This document shows positions 1 through 45,092 of a DNA stretch of 64,000 nucleotides, in pieces. The position numbers and the translations under genes were made by a program. Source of the DNA: Synchiropus splendidus (Eukaryota > Chordata > Actinopteri > Syngnathiformes > Callionymidae); contig NC_071348.1 of the NCBI RefSeq assembly GCF_027744825.2, positions 15,161,563 through 15,225,562 of the forward strand, read 5' to 3'. Position 1 is the first letter of the stretch, and every line of letters starts with the position of its first letter. Below the pieces are notes generated by a model. That model did no database searches, was not told where the DNA came from, and saw only the letters and a list, made by a program, of their open reading frames with translations.

Positions 1-105
1 AGGAGGCTAGCCAGCAACCATGACGCCATATATAAAAATGTCTGCGTTCCATTGATCATACTTCATATCTTAACACGCATTTGACACAACTTGACAGTCA
101 CTCAC

Positions 106-193
106 GTTCTTTCAGTCGTCCATCAACTTCTTTATGTTCGAGTAATTTTTTACGGTAGTCCTGCAGGGCTTTCTCTCGACCGTCCGCCGCCAT
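106..193 (-). CDS. psmc6: 26S proteasome regulatory ATPase subunit Rpt4 (first coding exon only)
   Basis: This is the N-terminal exon of the AAA+ ATPase Rpt4/S10B, one of six ATPases that unfold substrates at the base of the 19S proteasome cap. The exon encodes [20 protein letters not shown] followed by KEVDGRLKE, which matches the start of vertebrate PSMC6 ([20 protein letters not shown] as I recall it). The reading frame stays open upstream of 193, but the ATG at 193 is chosen because it aligns with the family start and has a GC-rich Kozak-like context. The exon ends in a GTGAGT donor (105 down to 100), splitting a Leu codon after one base. The AAA+ core lies beyond the left edge. It is divergent from nus1. 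Confidence 0.9.
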
Positions 194-255
194 GTCCGCG
201 CTCTTCCTACTGGATCCTGACGGTACACAAGCTGTGAAAACTGCACGATCTGTGG

Positions 256-282
256 ACGCATGCGCGCGCAGGCGCAGTGACG
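256..282 (-). promoter_or_regulatory. psmc6 promoter: NRF1-like GC palindromes
   Basis: About 60-90 bases upstream of the psmc6 start, the sequence contains ACGCATGCGCGCGCAGGCGC followed by a GTGACG element. TGCGCATGCGC-type palindromes are typical NRF1 sites in housekeeping promoters, which fits a proteasome subunit gene. The motif is seen directly; factor binding is inferred. Confidence 0.45.
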
Positions 283-299
283 ACTCTTGATTCGCCATG

Positions 300-2230
300 T
301 TTTTTTATGGCAACTCTACAGGGACAAATGACTAGCCAGACTGCTTCTAAAAGTTTCTCAGAACGATGCGGACATATGTTGCTTTCAAAACTACTTCAAT
401 GTTGCTTAAAGGTCTGCTTACCTTTTTTCATACTTGAGATTACTTCTCTAGCTTTGCAGATGAGCCTTGCATGGTAAATTTAAATACTGGTGAGCAAGCT
501 CCACTGCCACCATCGGATATCAATATTTTAAGTGGTGTTTTCCTCTGGAAAAATAGCTTGATGATGCTCCAAAGGTTCCCAATAGGGTTGAGGTCATGGG
601 AGGAAAGTGGTCGTTTTAAACTGTTTGAAAACTAGGTCTCATGTATTCCTGGTCCCCACTGGAGATGTTTTTGCGAGTGAGCATTATTAAAAGTGGTGGA
701 ATAGATGGCTTATGCATAACTGCAAGCTTCTGGAGGTTCCTACATCTTGATGTTCGTGGGACTCCAGCTTCAAATAACTTCGCTGCTTTGTAATGTCATT
801 TTAGCAGTTGTTCTCTTTATCTGATGTATTAGCCTGACCGCAATATCTGCAAACTCCTGTGTAGCCTGAATCACCTACCAATCTATTTATAGTACAATGA
901 TGACCCTTAAGTTTTCGTGAAATAATAAGGTTTTCATATTATTTTCATATATGAACTGTTTCACACTTTTCAGCACTAGAGAGAGATCCCTTTTCTCTCC
1001 CATATTGCTTGAAAATGCTTAGTGATATGGAACATTCTTCTTAAGCAGTTTTTCCTTGTTTCCAGTTGTTTCTGACCCACTTTGTCTGCCTGACTCCCAG
1101 GACATGCTGGGATACAGTGGATAGAGACGCCTGATTGATGGCTCTGAAGTTTGTCAACAGCTTTGCCAGTGTGGTTCTTTACTTACGAGTGGTTCATCCA
1201 GCCAGGTGTCCGTGGTCCCACTGACAACCTCCACCCATCAGTCTGCAGCAGCCACAAGTGTTGAGAGCCATTAAAGTCCCAATTTGCGATCCATTCTGTG
1301 TGTCTGTGTTGTAGTACAAGTCTGTCCTTTACTTAGAGACACTTTTGATTCTGTACTGTGTGTTGGTTACGGTTTGTTCTGTTGTATGATCAACTTTGTT
1401 GTTAAGACCTTTGTTAATGAAAATCTGTTATTACTTTGGTGACTTTGTTTTATTGTGTCAAAAAAGTTCAATTATTTGCTAAACTCCAACCTGTTCTATG
1501 CTCCACGCATGTTGCAGAAAAGCATCACAACCAGGTGTTTTATATATAGGATAATTGTTGATCTATATATGGGATAGTAAGCTCATTTTCAGACCGCACA
1601 ATTCGTCTCAAACATTGCTTAATTTTAAAACACATGCACCAAAACTGTCAGCACCCACAAGATTAGGTTTTGACACCTCCAAGGTGATGATGTCCTGTTG
1701 TCGGCTGGAGCTCGGACACGGATGAGACGAGTCTCAGACAGAGCGTTACTTGGTTTACTACTTTGTCACAGCCAAGCTGCACAGAACTGCACATTCCGAA
1801 CTGGACAGCACCACTTCACTTCTTCTTCCGAGACAGACGTCATTCACCCGGCAACCCCTCCCACATGCAGCGGCCGCACACACACATTCAGGAACAGCGC
1901 ACATACAGTTCACTCCTACAACAGAGGTTTAGGTCTACCGTAGTGCGGCGCTTGAGTCCGTTTATGTTGCTGGATTAAAAAAACTAGAATATTATATAAA
2001 ACATACAATTTCTTAATCTAGACTCCAGAAGTAAAAAAAAATATTTTAATGAGTAAAAAAATAACGCATCGCCTGTGCGCGATATAACCATCAACGCATG
2101 CGCTTACCAGTAAACGACAGTTGGTAAAACATGCGCAATTTCTGGTTGTAGTCCCGGAATTTCCGGCGGACCGCATCAGGCAGTGACAGACAACGACAAC
2201 GACAACAACAAACACGCACAACTTGGCTTC
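300..2230. other. psmc6-nus1 intergenic region
   Basis: No gene was recognised here. The stretch is AT-rich with short spurious reading frames. It contains a Tc1-like transposase remnant near 500-660 and, towards the right end, a more GC-rich segment with GCATGCGC motifs belonging to the nus1 promoter. Confidence 0.5.
500..660 (-). mobile_element. Tc1/mariner-like transposase remnant
   Basis: On the minus strand, around 604 to 556, a frame reads SSHDLNPIGNLWSIIK. This resembles the highly conserved Tc1 block (SPDLNPIENLW...) around the third catalytic acidic residue. The frame is interrupted just upstream and no terminal inverted repeats were located, so this is a decayed fragment. The call rests on one motif of about 15 residues. 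Confidence 0.5.
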
Positions 2231-2345
2231 ACTTGTGTCGCTTTAAGAGACGTCACAGGCCTCGTGGCCAATCATAGATCTACGTGTGTTACGTCCGGAG
2301 TTCACAGGTCAGGGGTTGCTAAATAGGGCAAGATGGCGACTGTGG
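2094..2345 (+). promoter_or_regulatory. nus1 core promoter region
   Basis: Several housekeeping-promoter motifs precede the nus1 start. There is an NRF1-like ACGCATGCGCT at 2094-2104, a CRE-like GACGTCAC at 2249-2256 and a CCAAT box at 2268-2272. A YY1-like AAGATGGCGAC begins about 2330; such motifs usually sit just downstream of the transcription start, so initiation is probably near 2300-2330. The motifs are visible; their use is inferred. Confidence 0.45.
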
Positions 2346-2374
2346 GTAGCGTAGTGGTAAAAGCCACTGTGTAA
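2333..2374 (+). CDS. Candidate upstream ORF in the nus1 leader (13 codons)
   Basis: An ATG embedded in the YY1-like motif opens a 13-codon frame, MATVGSVVVKATV, that stops 51 bases before the nus1 ATG. If transcription starts at or before about 2330 it would be a translated leader peptide able to reduce initiation at nus1. If the start site is downstream of 2333 it does not exist in the mRNA. It is not in frame with nus1. Confidence 0.3.
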   Translation: MATVGSVVVKATV

Positions 2375-2425
2375 CATTTGATTATTGGACACGTTCTTGT
2401 TTCGATTTTGAATGTGCAAGCATTT

Positions 2426-5400
2426 ATGGCGCTGTTGTCCAATTTGTTATGGCAGTTCCTGCTGGTTGTTGTCCATCTCAACAGAGCGGTTGTGTCTTGG
2501 CTCCGTGGCCGGATCAAAAGCGTGAAGGGCCGGCTGAGGGAGCGAGTGACGGCTGCTTTGCTGCTGCCGCTGCCTCTCGTGGGCTTCATGGACTACGGGA
2601 AAAAATATCAACAGACTTTGGAAGCTAACGGCACCCCAGTGCGTGGAAACCGTTACACGACCGGACGGCCCCAATGTTTGTCTGATGGCAGGTCTCTGGA
2701 AAAGTTGCCGGCTCACATCGGCCTGTTGGTAGCTGAAGAGCAGCCCAGTTACACGGACATCGCCAACCTGGTTGTCTGGTGCATTGCAGTCGGCATTTCT
2801 TATGTCAGCATCTACGATAATTACGGTAGTGTCACGTTTACCAACTCTTTTCACATACAATACATATTCTGGATTTGTTTATGCTTTATATTTTTAATGG
2901 TTTTACCTCGCTTATGCATATTTTCAATGATTAATGAAATGATCTTCAATATTTTGGGTGATCACATTCAAAAGTCCATGCTTTGTCATGTGACCATGGT
3001 ATTTATGCATTTTGTTCCATTCCGTTGAGCACCACACGGCCGTGACTCACATGCAAGAAATGTGGTTCTATAATGGCCTTATGTTTGGCAAGATGATCTT
3101 GGTGCATTAACTATAAATTGTTTTATAAAGACACGCAGTTGTCAGTATTACATAGTCCAGATTCATTTTTTTCCTGAAGAAAAATTTTTGGAGGCATCTT
3201 TGGTTATAAAGCACATTACATTATTCAACTTTCAGAATTCAACATTAGAATTTATGTTCAAAGTTAATGTTCTTAACTTTCTGCTTTTGGTGTTATACTT
3301 TTACTTCAATTTTATACACTAGTAGATATTTTTTGCTCAAGTTTTCTTTCTCATTATTTCTGTTTCAATTTGGTGAAGTACAATATGTACCTAGTTAATC
3401 ACACATTTTGTATCTGTTGTAAATAAAACTCAAAGGAAGATTTTATCAACACAAGAGTGGCCATGAATTCATTGTTCATGCAGAATAACCTCAGAGGCAC
3501 TGAAGAGGCTCTGCAACATGCTTACAAGCACAATGTAAGCATGATTGGCCACTCTTGCATCTTCCATTGAGTTACATTTAGAACAGATATATAACATTTA
3601 GAATATGTGAGCCTATTTGCTATTAATTGCAAGTAAACTCACCTCTAGTGCGATCAGTGGCGAAGGTTGGCTGAACGTGGCGCATTAAAAACAACAACAA
3701 AATTATACTCAAACAATAAAAGCTTTTTTTTAACCAACATTTAGTATTAACCACAGAACAAATTTATATAAAATCTATACAGTACTATGTCTCCAAATTC
3801 ACGTGACAGATACTAACTTTTGAAGGTTAATAAAATCTGGTCAGAAACAAGTCCCTGCAAATAGAAGTTTTTGTTGCCTGTTTGCTGATTTTTTTTGGGT
3901 GTTCTAACTTCAATACTTATGTCTGTGACTGGTTCCAGGCATTTTTCAGAAGAACAAGGCTCAGTTGCTGGAGGTGATACTTCAACAGCAGCAGGAGCTC
4001 CTGGGACCTGGAGAAGCATCCAAAAATAAAGTGGAGTTCATTAGCAGCAACGCAGATAAAAACCGGCACCATGGTGAGATATAGTTTGTTACATTTTTAA
4101 AGAACTAAACAGGGAAATGTCTTGAATTAGGAAAAAGACAGTGCTACTACAATAAATAACTTGAAGGAACAAGATTCAGATTCTGTATGCTGAAGAAAAC
4201 TGATTGTTTCGAAACATATGTGGTACACGTGAGATTTGCTTTTAACGGCAGCATCTAAATCCTTGTCTTTGACTGCGTGTCAGTGCTCTCATGCGGACCC
4301 ACAGTTAAAGTCCTGGCTCCAGAAGATGGGAAGCAGAGTATTGTGGAGGCAGCGCAGCAACTATGTCGCTCTGTGGAGACCAAGGAGAGGAGCTTTAGAG
4401 ACATCAGTGTGACACTGCTGGATGTGCTGCTCAGAGGTACATGCTGTCTTGCTGTTGCTGCACTCTTCTTTTCTTTGTGTCTCTCGATTGGTCCATAAAC
4501 ACTGTATCAGGTGTAACAAACAATTTTCTAAGAAAATGTGTACTTCTCAAAATTATGAGATCATGTAACCCTAATCCAGCAAAAAATCTGTTGCTAAGTA
4601 ATTGACTCCTGTCCTGAAAGTGTATATCTGCTATCTGCTTCCTCTAGAGTCAAAGGATCTACCAGATCCAGAGCTGGTTGTGAAATTTGGGCCTGTAGAC
4701 AGCACACTGGGTTTCCTCCCTTGGCATATCAGACTCACAGAGTTCATGTAAGTATTTGGTGAGCCTCCATTGCACTATACTCTTGGTAACATAACGTGAA
4801 TGAGAGTGATTCCATTAGCTCTGCTCTTGTCTAACTGAACTGTATGCTCCTAGGAGGGATGGGCAATGACTTGCTAACTCGCCAAACACAATCTCCACGT
4901 TGATAATTCTGCATCTCACGATAAAGTCGATAAACACGTGGCTCTCTCGTTGCATTGGACTTGCACACATGAACATGACGAGACCGTGACGGCGCACCGC
5001 GCTCTCCAGCTCCGCGGCGTTTGACAGCCGACACTAGCGTGTGGCAGTTGTGGAGAGTGTGGTGGACTTTTGTTCATGATCATAGTTTTAAACTTAGTTT
5101 TAATACAGGGAACCTTTGATAATGACACACTGGTCGAATCTGAGTCTCTATATCCGTGTTTATTTTATGAGATGGAGTGGTCCTCACAGGTTCTCTGATG
5201 CAGGTGTCTGCCTTGGTTCACATCAACACATGCAGGTCTCCCGCTGCGCTTGTGCCTCAGCGAAACACAGTGGTGAAAATAGTTGGATATTGGACGGACC
5301 TCCGCTCTGGCACTGGCGGCGGCGTCCTCTTGCGTGTCCCCATTAGGGTTCACTGATCGCATCAAAGTAGAAATACTGATGACAAATTATATTGTAACGT

Positions 5401-6304
5401 TAAATTGAAAAGACAAAACTACCCTATTAGTATGTATGATTGCTGAAGAAAAAGCGACATAACACGACATGGTGCTGACAGTATGGTGCATAGTCACTGG
5501 TTCTATTTCGCCCAAAGTGCTGCGTCAAACTGCAAAACTTTATTGAAGTTGAACAAAACATTGTCGTCATTTTTAATGAGAACATCACATTACATTTGAA
5601 GGTGATGATGGTTCTATTAGTGCAGCTGCATACCAGTGTTTACATATAAGACCAGTCGACTCATGGCATAAAATAATCAGTGGCTAGTCGACTATCAAAA
5701 TAAATGTTTGTTGTTGCACTTTTCACCAGGCTGCTTGCTGCCAGCCTCTTGTTGACTGAGGCTCCGCACTGAAGTTCACCTTGTCCCAACTCACCTGCAA
5801 CGCACCCTCCTTACCCTCGTGGATTCAGTCCAGAATTGGCCCAGTGGGCTTTGGTTTGCTTAACTCCAACCTTAAATAAGCAGTACTTTCCCAATCAGGT
5901 TCACTACTTTAAGGTTGTAGTATCTCAATCTCATATGTTGCCGACTCTATCTGGATCCAACATCTTTTTGTTGTGGATGCTGTGCTTGTTTACACAGCAC
6001 TGTCATGGTAGCCAAGTGAAAAACTGGAATTCATTTCGAACAGTTAATGAAAATAACCATGAAAAAGAAACTTTTTATAAAAGCATCCATAATCATTCAG
6101 GAAACATTGACCTGGATGGAAAATGTGCCTGTGGAGTGGATACTTGTGGCAAACTAATTATATCTGTATGTATTCTTTATTTTTACATCTCATTGGTTTG
6201 TTTCCTTCCTCAGCTCGCTTCCGTCCCATAGAGATGTGGCCTATGAAGACTTATTGGGAGTTTTGAAGCGGTATGCTCGATGTCAGCAGCGACTGGGCCA
6301 GTGA
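2426..6304 (+). CDS. nus1: Dehydrodolichyl diphosphate synthase complex subunit NUS1 (Nogo-B receptor)
   Basis: NUS1 is the non-catalytic partner of DHDDS in the ER cis-prenyltransferase that makes the polyprenyl diphosphate for dolichol and protein glycosylation. The coding exons are 2426-2825, 3939-4073, 4284-4436, 4648-4747 and 6214-6304. All have GT/AG borders and compatible phases, giving 879 nt and 292 residues (human about 293). The ATG at 2426 is used because the next in-frame extension begins with TTG. Residues 1-26 form a hydrophobic membrane anchor. [20 protein letters not shown] and [19 protein letters not shown] are strongly conserved family blocks. The protein ends RLGQ, retaining the C-terminal RxG motif that completes the DHDDS active site. 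It is divergent from psmc6 and convergent with lama4. Confidence in both identity and exon structure is high. Confidence 0.95.
3452..3557. repeat. Short inverted repeat in nus1 intron 1
   Basis: CAAGAGTGGCCA at 3452-3463 is mirrored exactly by TGGCCACTCTTG at 3546-3557, leaving an 82-base loop. It could be the ends of a small non-autonomous element or a chance hairpin. The rest of intron 1 (2826-3938) is AT-rich with nothing recognisable. Confidence 0.4.
4748..6213. other. nus1 intron 4, with probable transposon-derived sequence
   Basis: This 1.47-kb intron contains a GC-richer patch (about 4850-5060). Near 5653-5700 it has repeated GTCGACT motifs (CAGTCGACTCATGG, then CTAGTCGACTATC) like those in fish hAT-type non-autonomous elements. 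No terminal repeats were paired and no coding sequence was recognised. The open frame at 5836-6231 resembles nothing known and overlaps exon 5 in another frame. Confidence 0.3.
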
Positions 6305-6651
6305 CAATAAGTGATTGAGGGGGGGAGGGCAAATGATGGACCTTCTTGCCACCAGCCTGTCCCTGATTAAAGTGACATTCCAGGATGTTTGGATCATGCC
6401 TTCCAAGTCTCCTGAGAAGACTGCCTGAATGGCTTTTAAATGTCCAGCTACCGCTCACCACTTCTGATGATTTATGTTTTTGTTTGAGCTGTTGTCTGTG
6501 TCAATGGTCGTGTCATTGTGACCTCCAACTTGCAGTCACATGTTGAAGTGTGAATGTGAATCTAAGGCTCCTAAATATGATCTGGGTGAGCTGGTTTCAA
6601 GAGTTTTATTTCCCCCAAAAGAATTCATATTCAGTTAAAAAAAACAATCAT

Positions 6652-6657
6652 AATAAA
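6652..6657 (+). terminator. Candidate nus1 polyadenylation signal
   Basis: AATAAA lies about 350 bases after the nus1 stop codon. It is the first good canonical hexamer on the plus strand downstream of the gene. No transcript end was observed, so usage is inferred. Confidence 0.45.
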
Positions 6658-6974
6658 AAGATTTCTTCTGGCTGCCGTGGTCCTCATCCAAATGCCTCAT
6701 TTCATTTCTAGATATATCGATACATGGCAACTGGTGAACATATCATGCATACTGACCAGACTCTGCATGGATCAGTACGAGTTATGCTATTTGTATGTTT
6801 TACTAATCGATTGTAATGACTGCCGATTATCTTTTGATCACAATTAAAGAAGCTTGAAGGATCGTAGGATGAGACCTCAGAATTGAATCTTCTTTAAAGA
6901 GAAGTCAGTCAGCCACTTTTAGGGACACTGCTGGCACCATCTTGAAGTGATACAATACTACAGCCATTTCAGTG

Positions 6975-6994
6975 ATATATATATATATATTATA

Positions 6995-7040
<46 letters not shown>

Positions 7041-7063
7041 ATATATTATATATATATATTATA

Positions 7064-7094
<31 letters not shown>
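6975..7094. repeat. (TA)n microsatellite with periodic T interruptions
   Basis: A roughly 120-bp AT tract is broken at intervals by TT/ATTA interruptions, giving a compound pattern. The open frame of Tyr/Ile through it is an artefact of low complexity. Confidence 0.95.
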
Positions 7095-7983
7095 CAGGAT
7101 TTTATCTCATATACCACTGATATTCAGGTTATGTCATGTCACAAGACACATTTGGGATGCGATCAATGAGATGAACTGAAGCAGGTTGTAGACGATCTCA
7201 CTTAGGTAAAAAACAAAACAAAACAAGAACGTCAGTTTAAACAAAAAAGTAAAGTTTTTTTTTTTACTAAAAAATGAAGCTAAAATCGAAACAATGCAAG
7301 CAGCAAACTAGTGCTCTGTTCCTAGTTTCTCAGACGGGGCTGTTTTATCATCGTATTTCTCCCCACACAAAGCTTGAAGTTCGTGTCATCATTCTATGCT
7401 GGAAATTGACTCTGTTCTTGAGGGAAAACCCGTCGAAAGTTGGAGAAGAACAGAGGCCAATTGATTTTTGAGCCTTTATTGTTTTGAAATAGTGAAAAGA
7501 ATATGAAAATGTGTCAACGGAGGAGAAAAAAATCAATGTGGATTTAGTTACATAACAAGAGAGGATGCACTTATTCTCCTGTTCTTGAGCACTGGTATTC
7601 ATACTCACAGAAGAGCCAAAACCTCATCTGAAACCAAAACCACTTTACGGCAGCGCAGTTTTTAAAAGTGTCAGTTAATGACAATTTTGTAAAATTTGTG
7701 TTTGTACTGCAGTGAAAATTGTGACCATCACCCATGTACAAGAAAAAGGAATGTAGTTCAAATAACAATACGTATGTATGGGAAAATGGAATTGCTCAAA
7801 GTAACTTTATGTGTAATGGCCCAAGTACTCGGTATCAGTGAGCACTCAAATGCAAGTCATACACTACTCATTTGAGAAAACAACTGTATTGGAGCATCCC
7901 TAATGATAACATTCAAATCTATAAATGATTTAAGTCGTACAGGAAAGTAGAGAAGGAACTTGAATGAAGAGATGCATGTGATG

Positions 7984-41348
<33,365 letters not shown>

Positions 41349-43092
41349 GTTTGTGTGCTTGTGAGCACTTCACAAGGTCGGAGCAGAGGCAAAATGCGGC
41401 TCAGCTTGACTGTTGGATTTGTTAGCCCACTGTTTCCACCCTTTAGGTGCCCCGTCCTAAGCAGGGCTTGAGTCTTGTAAAATAAACTTCCTCCCTTTCT
41501 CTCTCCCTCCCCGCCCTTACTGGACCCTCCCTCATAGCGTAAATGCCTCCCTGAGTCTGTGTGTCAAAATCACATGCAGATGGGAAGGCCAGAACTAAAT
41601 CCAGTGTGGGAACGGACAAGAATGAGTGGCAGGAAAGCAAATAGGAAACAACGTTTGTGTCTCTGAAGAAGATGGTTGAGCATTCATGAGAAAAGTAGTG
41701 AAATGGAAGCTGGCATAGCTCCCATTTCTGTCTCTCTCCACAGATCAGCTCAGATGGGCAGGGCCAGAATCTTGGAGACAGTGAGAGCAGAGAAGAAACA
41801 GCTGCTCTGACATCATGGCAGGAGCTGAACTCTATTTCTCAACCCCAAGTAATCTACAATTTAGATTCTGAAACCTCTGTTCAGTATACAGTGCATCTTG
41901 CTGGATCTAGCCATATATATTGTATAAATTATATTGATATTGAGTATTTCTAATGCAAATATTACACATGCAAAATAAATGAATAAAGGTGATAACATAT
42001 GTACATCTTTTTTTAAATTCTGGTGTTCTACTCTATGAGTCGCTTCAAGGCTGACATCCTGTAATGTGTGCTTGTAGGTTTGTTATGGTCTTAGTACCAA
42101 ACTACTTTGCCTGATGGAGCTACATACATTCTCCCAACAGAACTGGCTGTGTCATCGACGCGTTACACTGCAGGTCACATTAAAGATTTGGTGAGTACAA
42201 TCTGAATACAAATGAATGATTGATGAATGTGGCCCTTGGTCTTGTATCATGAACTTGGTAGTGCAAAAGAGAACAAAGTTATTTGATTAATGGTAAGTAA
42301 GGTGCAAAATCTACACACCACAGAGAACTCATGAATAAACTGGCATAAGTCTAAATGAAGACACAGCAGACCCCTACGGATATTCACTTGAGGAAAGAAG
42401 AGAAGAGGCCAGAGAGGTCAGGAGCTGTGGTACACTGGTGTCTCCTTTCAATTTCACGACATACCAGATAACCAGCATGCAAACAAACTTGTGCGGCACC
42501 ACAGTGAATTCAATTTCGACATAAAAAAAAGTGTTCAAAGGTACATTACTTGATGGAAATCAGGAAGAGATTTTTTACTGTCAAATGTTCTGAGACAGGG
42601 CTCTAAAAATGTAAAATGAAGCAAGTGACCAGGAGGAGGAAGACTGTGAAGACAGTGGCCAAGAAGCTGAGAATGAATAATGAAATAAAGCTTTGAGGAG
42701 AAGATCGCGGCTCACAACGGCAGGTACCTTTATCGTTGTTGATAGGGTAAATCTGACACATGCACAGCAGGAATGACAAGTACTGAGGTCAAGTTGACGT
42801 TCGCAATCTGTTTTTTTATCATGATTGTTGTCAATATTAGTACAGTGCAATAGCCCTGCTCCACTTCATCCACTGTTCTTGCTTGGTCTGGGTCACTGAA
42901 CCTGGCACACCTGGTGGCGCAGCTCTTCTAATATTTTGCCAGTGTTTTGTTGGAATAGCCCTTCCTATTAAAACACACATTTCGAATAATGAATGAGCAT
43001 GTGCTATTATTTGGAGAAGCAAAACATCATGTCCTATGACTGGGCCAGAACAGTTTTAAGAGCAAAACCTACAGTGAAGAATTACACAGCCC

Positions 43093-43505
43093 CTACAGAA
43101 CCACCTGTAAACTCCACCTCGGAACCAGACACCTAGAAGGAGGCCTGATCTGCCTGGCACCAGGCAGGAACCTCTTGATGATCGGATGACTCCTCACCAA
43201 GAAGCGACCCAGACCGTGGTGTCCCACCGTAATGGCAGCTGCAGTCAGTGTAGAAGAAGCTCGTCCTTCATCCAGCAGTTCCAGGAGGAAGGAAAGAACT
43301 CCAGAGAGAGGACAACTAACTGTCATGAGGCCTTTGGACTCACACCAGTTCACAAAGACATGCCACCTAGTGGCATAGGCCCTGTTTGTGGCTTGAGCCT
43401 GAGCACTCTGTACTGTTGAAACAACTGCATCCGGCAAACCTATATCAAGCAATTTCAACCTCTCGGGCTCGACACACACCTCGAAGCACTGCCAGATTGC
43501 ATCTG
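43093..43505 (-). mobile_element. DIRS-type retrotransposon tyrosine-recombinase fragment
   Basis: A 128-codon minus-strand frame reads LLDIGLPDAVVSTVQSAQAQ, then TNRAYATRWHVFVNWCESKG and ITVGHHGLGRFLVRSHPIIK. This is the N-terminal, core-binding part of the tyrosine recombinase that vertebrate DIRS elements use instead of an integrase. The catalytic Arg/His/Arg/Tyr domain would follow but the frame ends at 43093. No RT, split direct repeats or inverted repeats of DIRS were found nearby. Confidence 0.65.
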
Positions 43506-43720
43506 CAAAGTGCCATCGCCACTTCAGGATCAGAAAAAAAACCTTTCATAGATCTCAGTTCTCGCCAGGCTGTAATTGCATCTCCTATATTGACTCTTGT
43601 TCGGGATCTTGCCCTGTCAGTTTCACGTTTTCTCTTCTTGGACTCCTCACTACGAACTCTTGCTTCTGCCATGATTTAAAGGAACTCAGTTCGCTGCTGA
43701 GGTCGCTCTGCCGTGAAGTG
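43445..43720 (-). mobile_element. Transposon-like N-terminal coding fragment
   Basis: A minus-strand frame begins MAEARVRSEESKKRKRETDR and continues with an RVNIGDAITAWRELRSMKGF-like stretch before running out of frame into the DIRS-like sequence. The basic start followed by a helix with Trp-Arg-Leu-Arg resembles the first exon of repetitive fish genes, but I cannot name the family. The abrupt change at about 43500 suggests a junction between two elements. Confidence 0.35.
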
Positions 43721-43835
43721 TCACGGGGGGTTGGAGTTGGGGCTGTGACTTCACTCACAGAACACGCCCGTGGGTGGATCTCCCACAGAGAGTTAAATAG
43801 TCCAAGGGAGCGTTGAACAGAGACCTGGAGAGTAG

Positions 43836-45092
43836 TGTTGTGTTGAAAAAAAAAAAATTGATTTTCTGATTCTGCATCGATTCGTACATTAATTCCATGA
43901 ATTCACTTCCAAAGATTGGTTTAATTAATTAAAGTTTTAACACATATTACCTGGGTGAAGTCCAACCCCTTTGACGCAGGCGCGCACCTGAGACACCAAA
44001 GTCAAAACAACATGCCCCCTCACAGTGGCAACACTAGCAACGTGCAAACGCCTGAAACACTCAAAGGGATCGTCTGGCACCATTTTGGGTTCAGAATCGA
44101 CCAAGACAAAAATGCGCTCAACAAAAACAAAGCAATTTGCAGGTTATGCGAGGTGAAGTATTGCGGAAATACCACATGACGCGACATCAGCAAGAGCTCC
44201 TGTCCACCAGGCCACAACAAATGAAACTCGAGCGAACTTTACCACTACCAGGTAATTCTGCACAGATTCTGTCAAAATAACTGAAGCGATTGCGGGCTTC
44301 ATTTGCAAAGATATGCGCCTGTATCCCGGCATTGAAAACGAGGGCTTCAGGCGGCTAATGCAAGTAACAGAGCCAGACTACGTCATGGTGTCTCGCAAAC
44401 GTCTGTTATCACAAACATGTACCAGTCAAGCGTGAAGAGTAAGCTTCACTCAGCAGTAAGGGTGGGCATTACAAGTGATACGTGGCCATCTGTGGCTTTG
44501 CAATCTTGCATGAGTCTGACAACTCACTATATTGATGAGGAGTGGAACCTCATCTAGTACGTACTACAGACCACAGAGGTTGAAACTGTTTACATACTGT
44601 ACAACGACCGTCAGGTTGCTGTGAAGTCAGTAACCAGCACTCTGCTTACATTTTCAGTGGCTGAGAATATATTTCTTTCATTTTGATAATAAAATAAAAA
44701 TGCATTTGTGTTAAACAGCAGCATCTTTTGGTCATATTTCTAATAATGCACCGGTCCCATGAGCAGCCCATCGCTGCAAGTATAGACACATCTGGCGTTC
44801 TCGGTCTCTCCTGCCAGCATGTTTGTGAAAGCAATGCTACCACCTGGGAGGGGCTTGAACCTTCCTATTTTCACCACTCTTACAGCCATCATTTACTACC
44901 AATCTACTAGATACTATTATTAATACGTTGCGTAACTAGTCATGTGATTATGGCAATAGCTCAGAAAATGGTTTTAATACTAACCTGAATCGAGATCGGA
45001 TCGAATCTAATTGAATTGTGATAATCATTCCTAAGTCATGAGAATCAGAATCGAATCGATTCTTGAAATTAGAATCGACACCCAGCCCTACT
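43836..45092 (+). mobile_element. Degraded hAT-like DNA transposon with BED zinc finger
   Basis: The frame at 43955-44179 contains KGIVWHHFGFRIDQ, NKNKAICRLCEVKYCGNTT, the N-terminal BED finger typical of hAT transposases (aromatic pair, CxxC), though it stops before the His pair. Downstream, in other frames, come pieces such as EAIAGFICKDMRLYPGIENE that fit the following hAT region, broken by stops. Candidate termini are related in inverse orientation: about 43836 (GTGTTGTGTTGAAAA...GATTTTCTGATTCTG) and about 45092 (reverse complement GTAGGGCTGGGTGTCGATTC). It is inactive. Confidence 0.65.

Larger units (their letters stand above)
6305..7983. other. nus1-lama4 convergent intergenic region
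   Basis: This stretch holds the 3' UTR sequences of both genes and a 120-bp AT microsatellite. I recognised no further coding sequence. Polyadenylation for lama4 would have to occur on the minus strand below 7984. Confidence 0.6.

Noticed and set aside
194..298. Extending psmc6 upstream in the open frame
   Set aside because: The extra 35 residues have no counterpart in PSMC6, and the region looks like a CpG/NRF1 promoter.
2378..2425. Extending nus1 16 codons upstream
   Set aside because: That extension begins with TTG. The ATG at 2426 matches the expected N-terminal membrane segment and gives 292 residues.
6972..7169. Open frame of Tyr/Ile through the AT tract
   Set aside because: It is produced by the (TA)n microsatellite; low complexity with no protein similarity.
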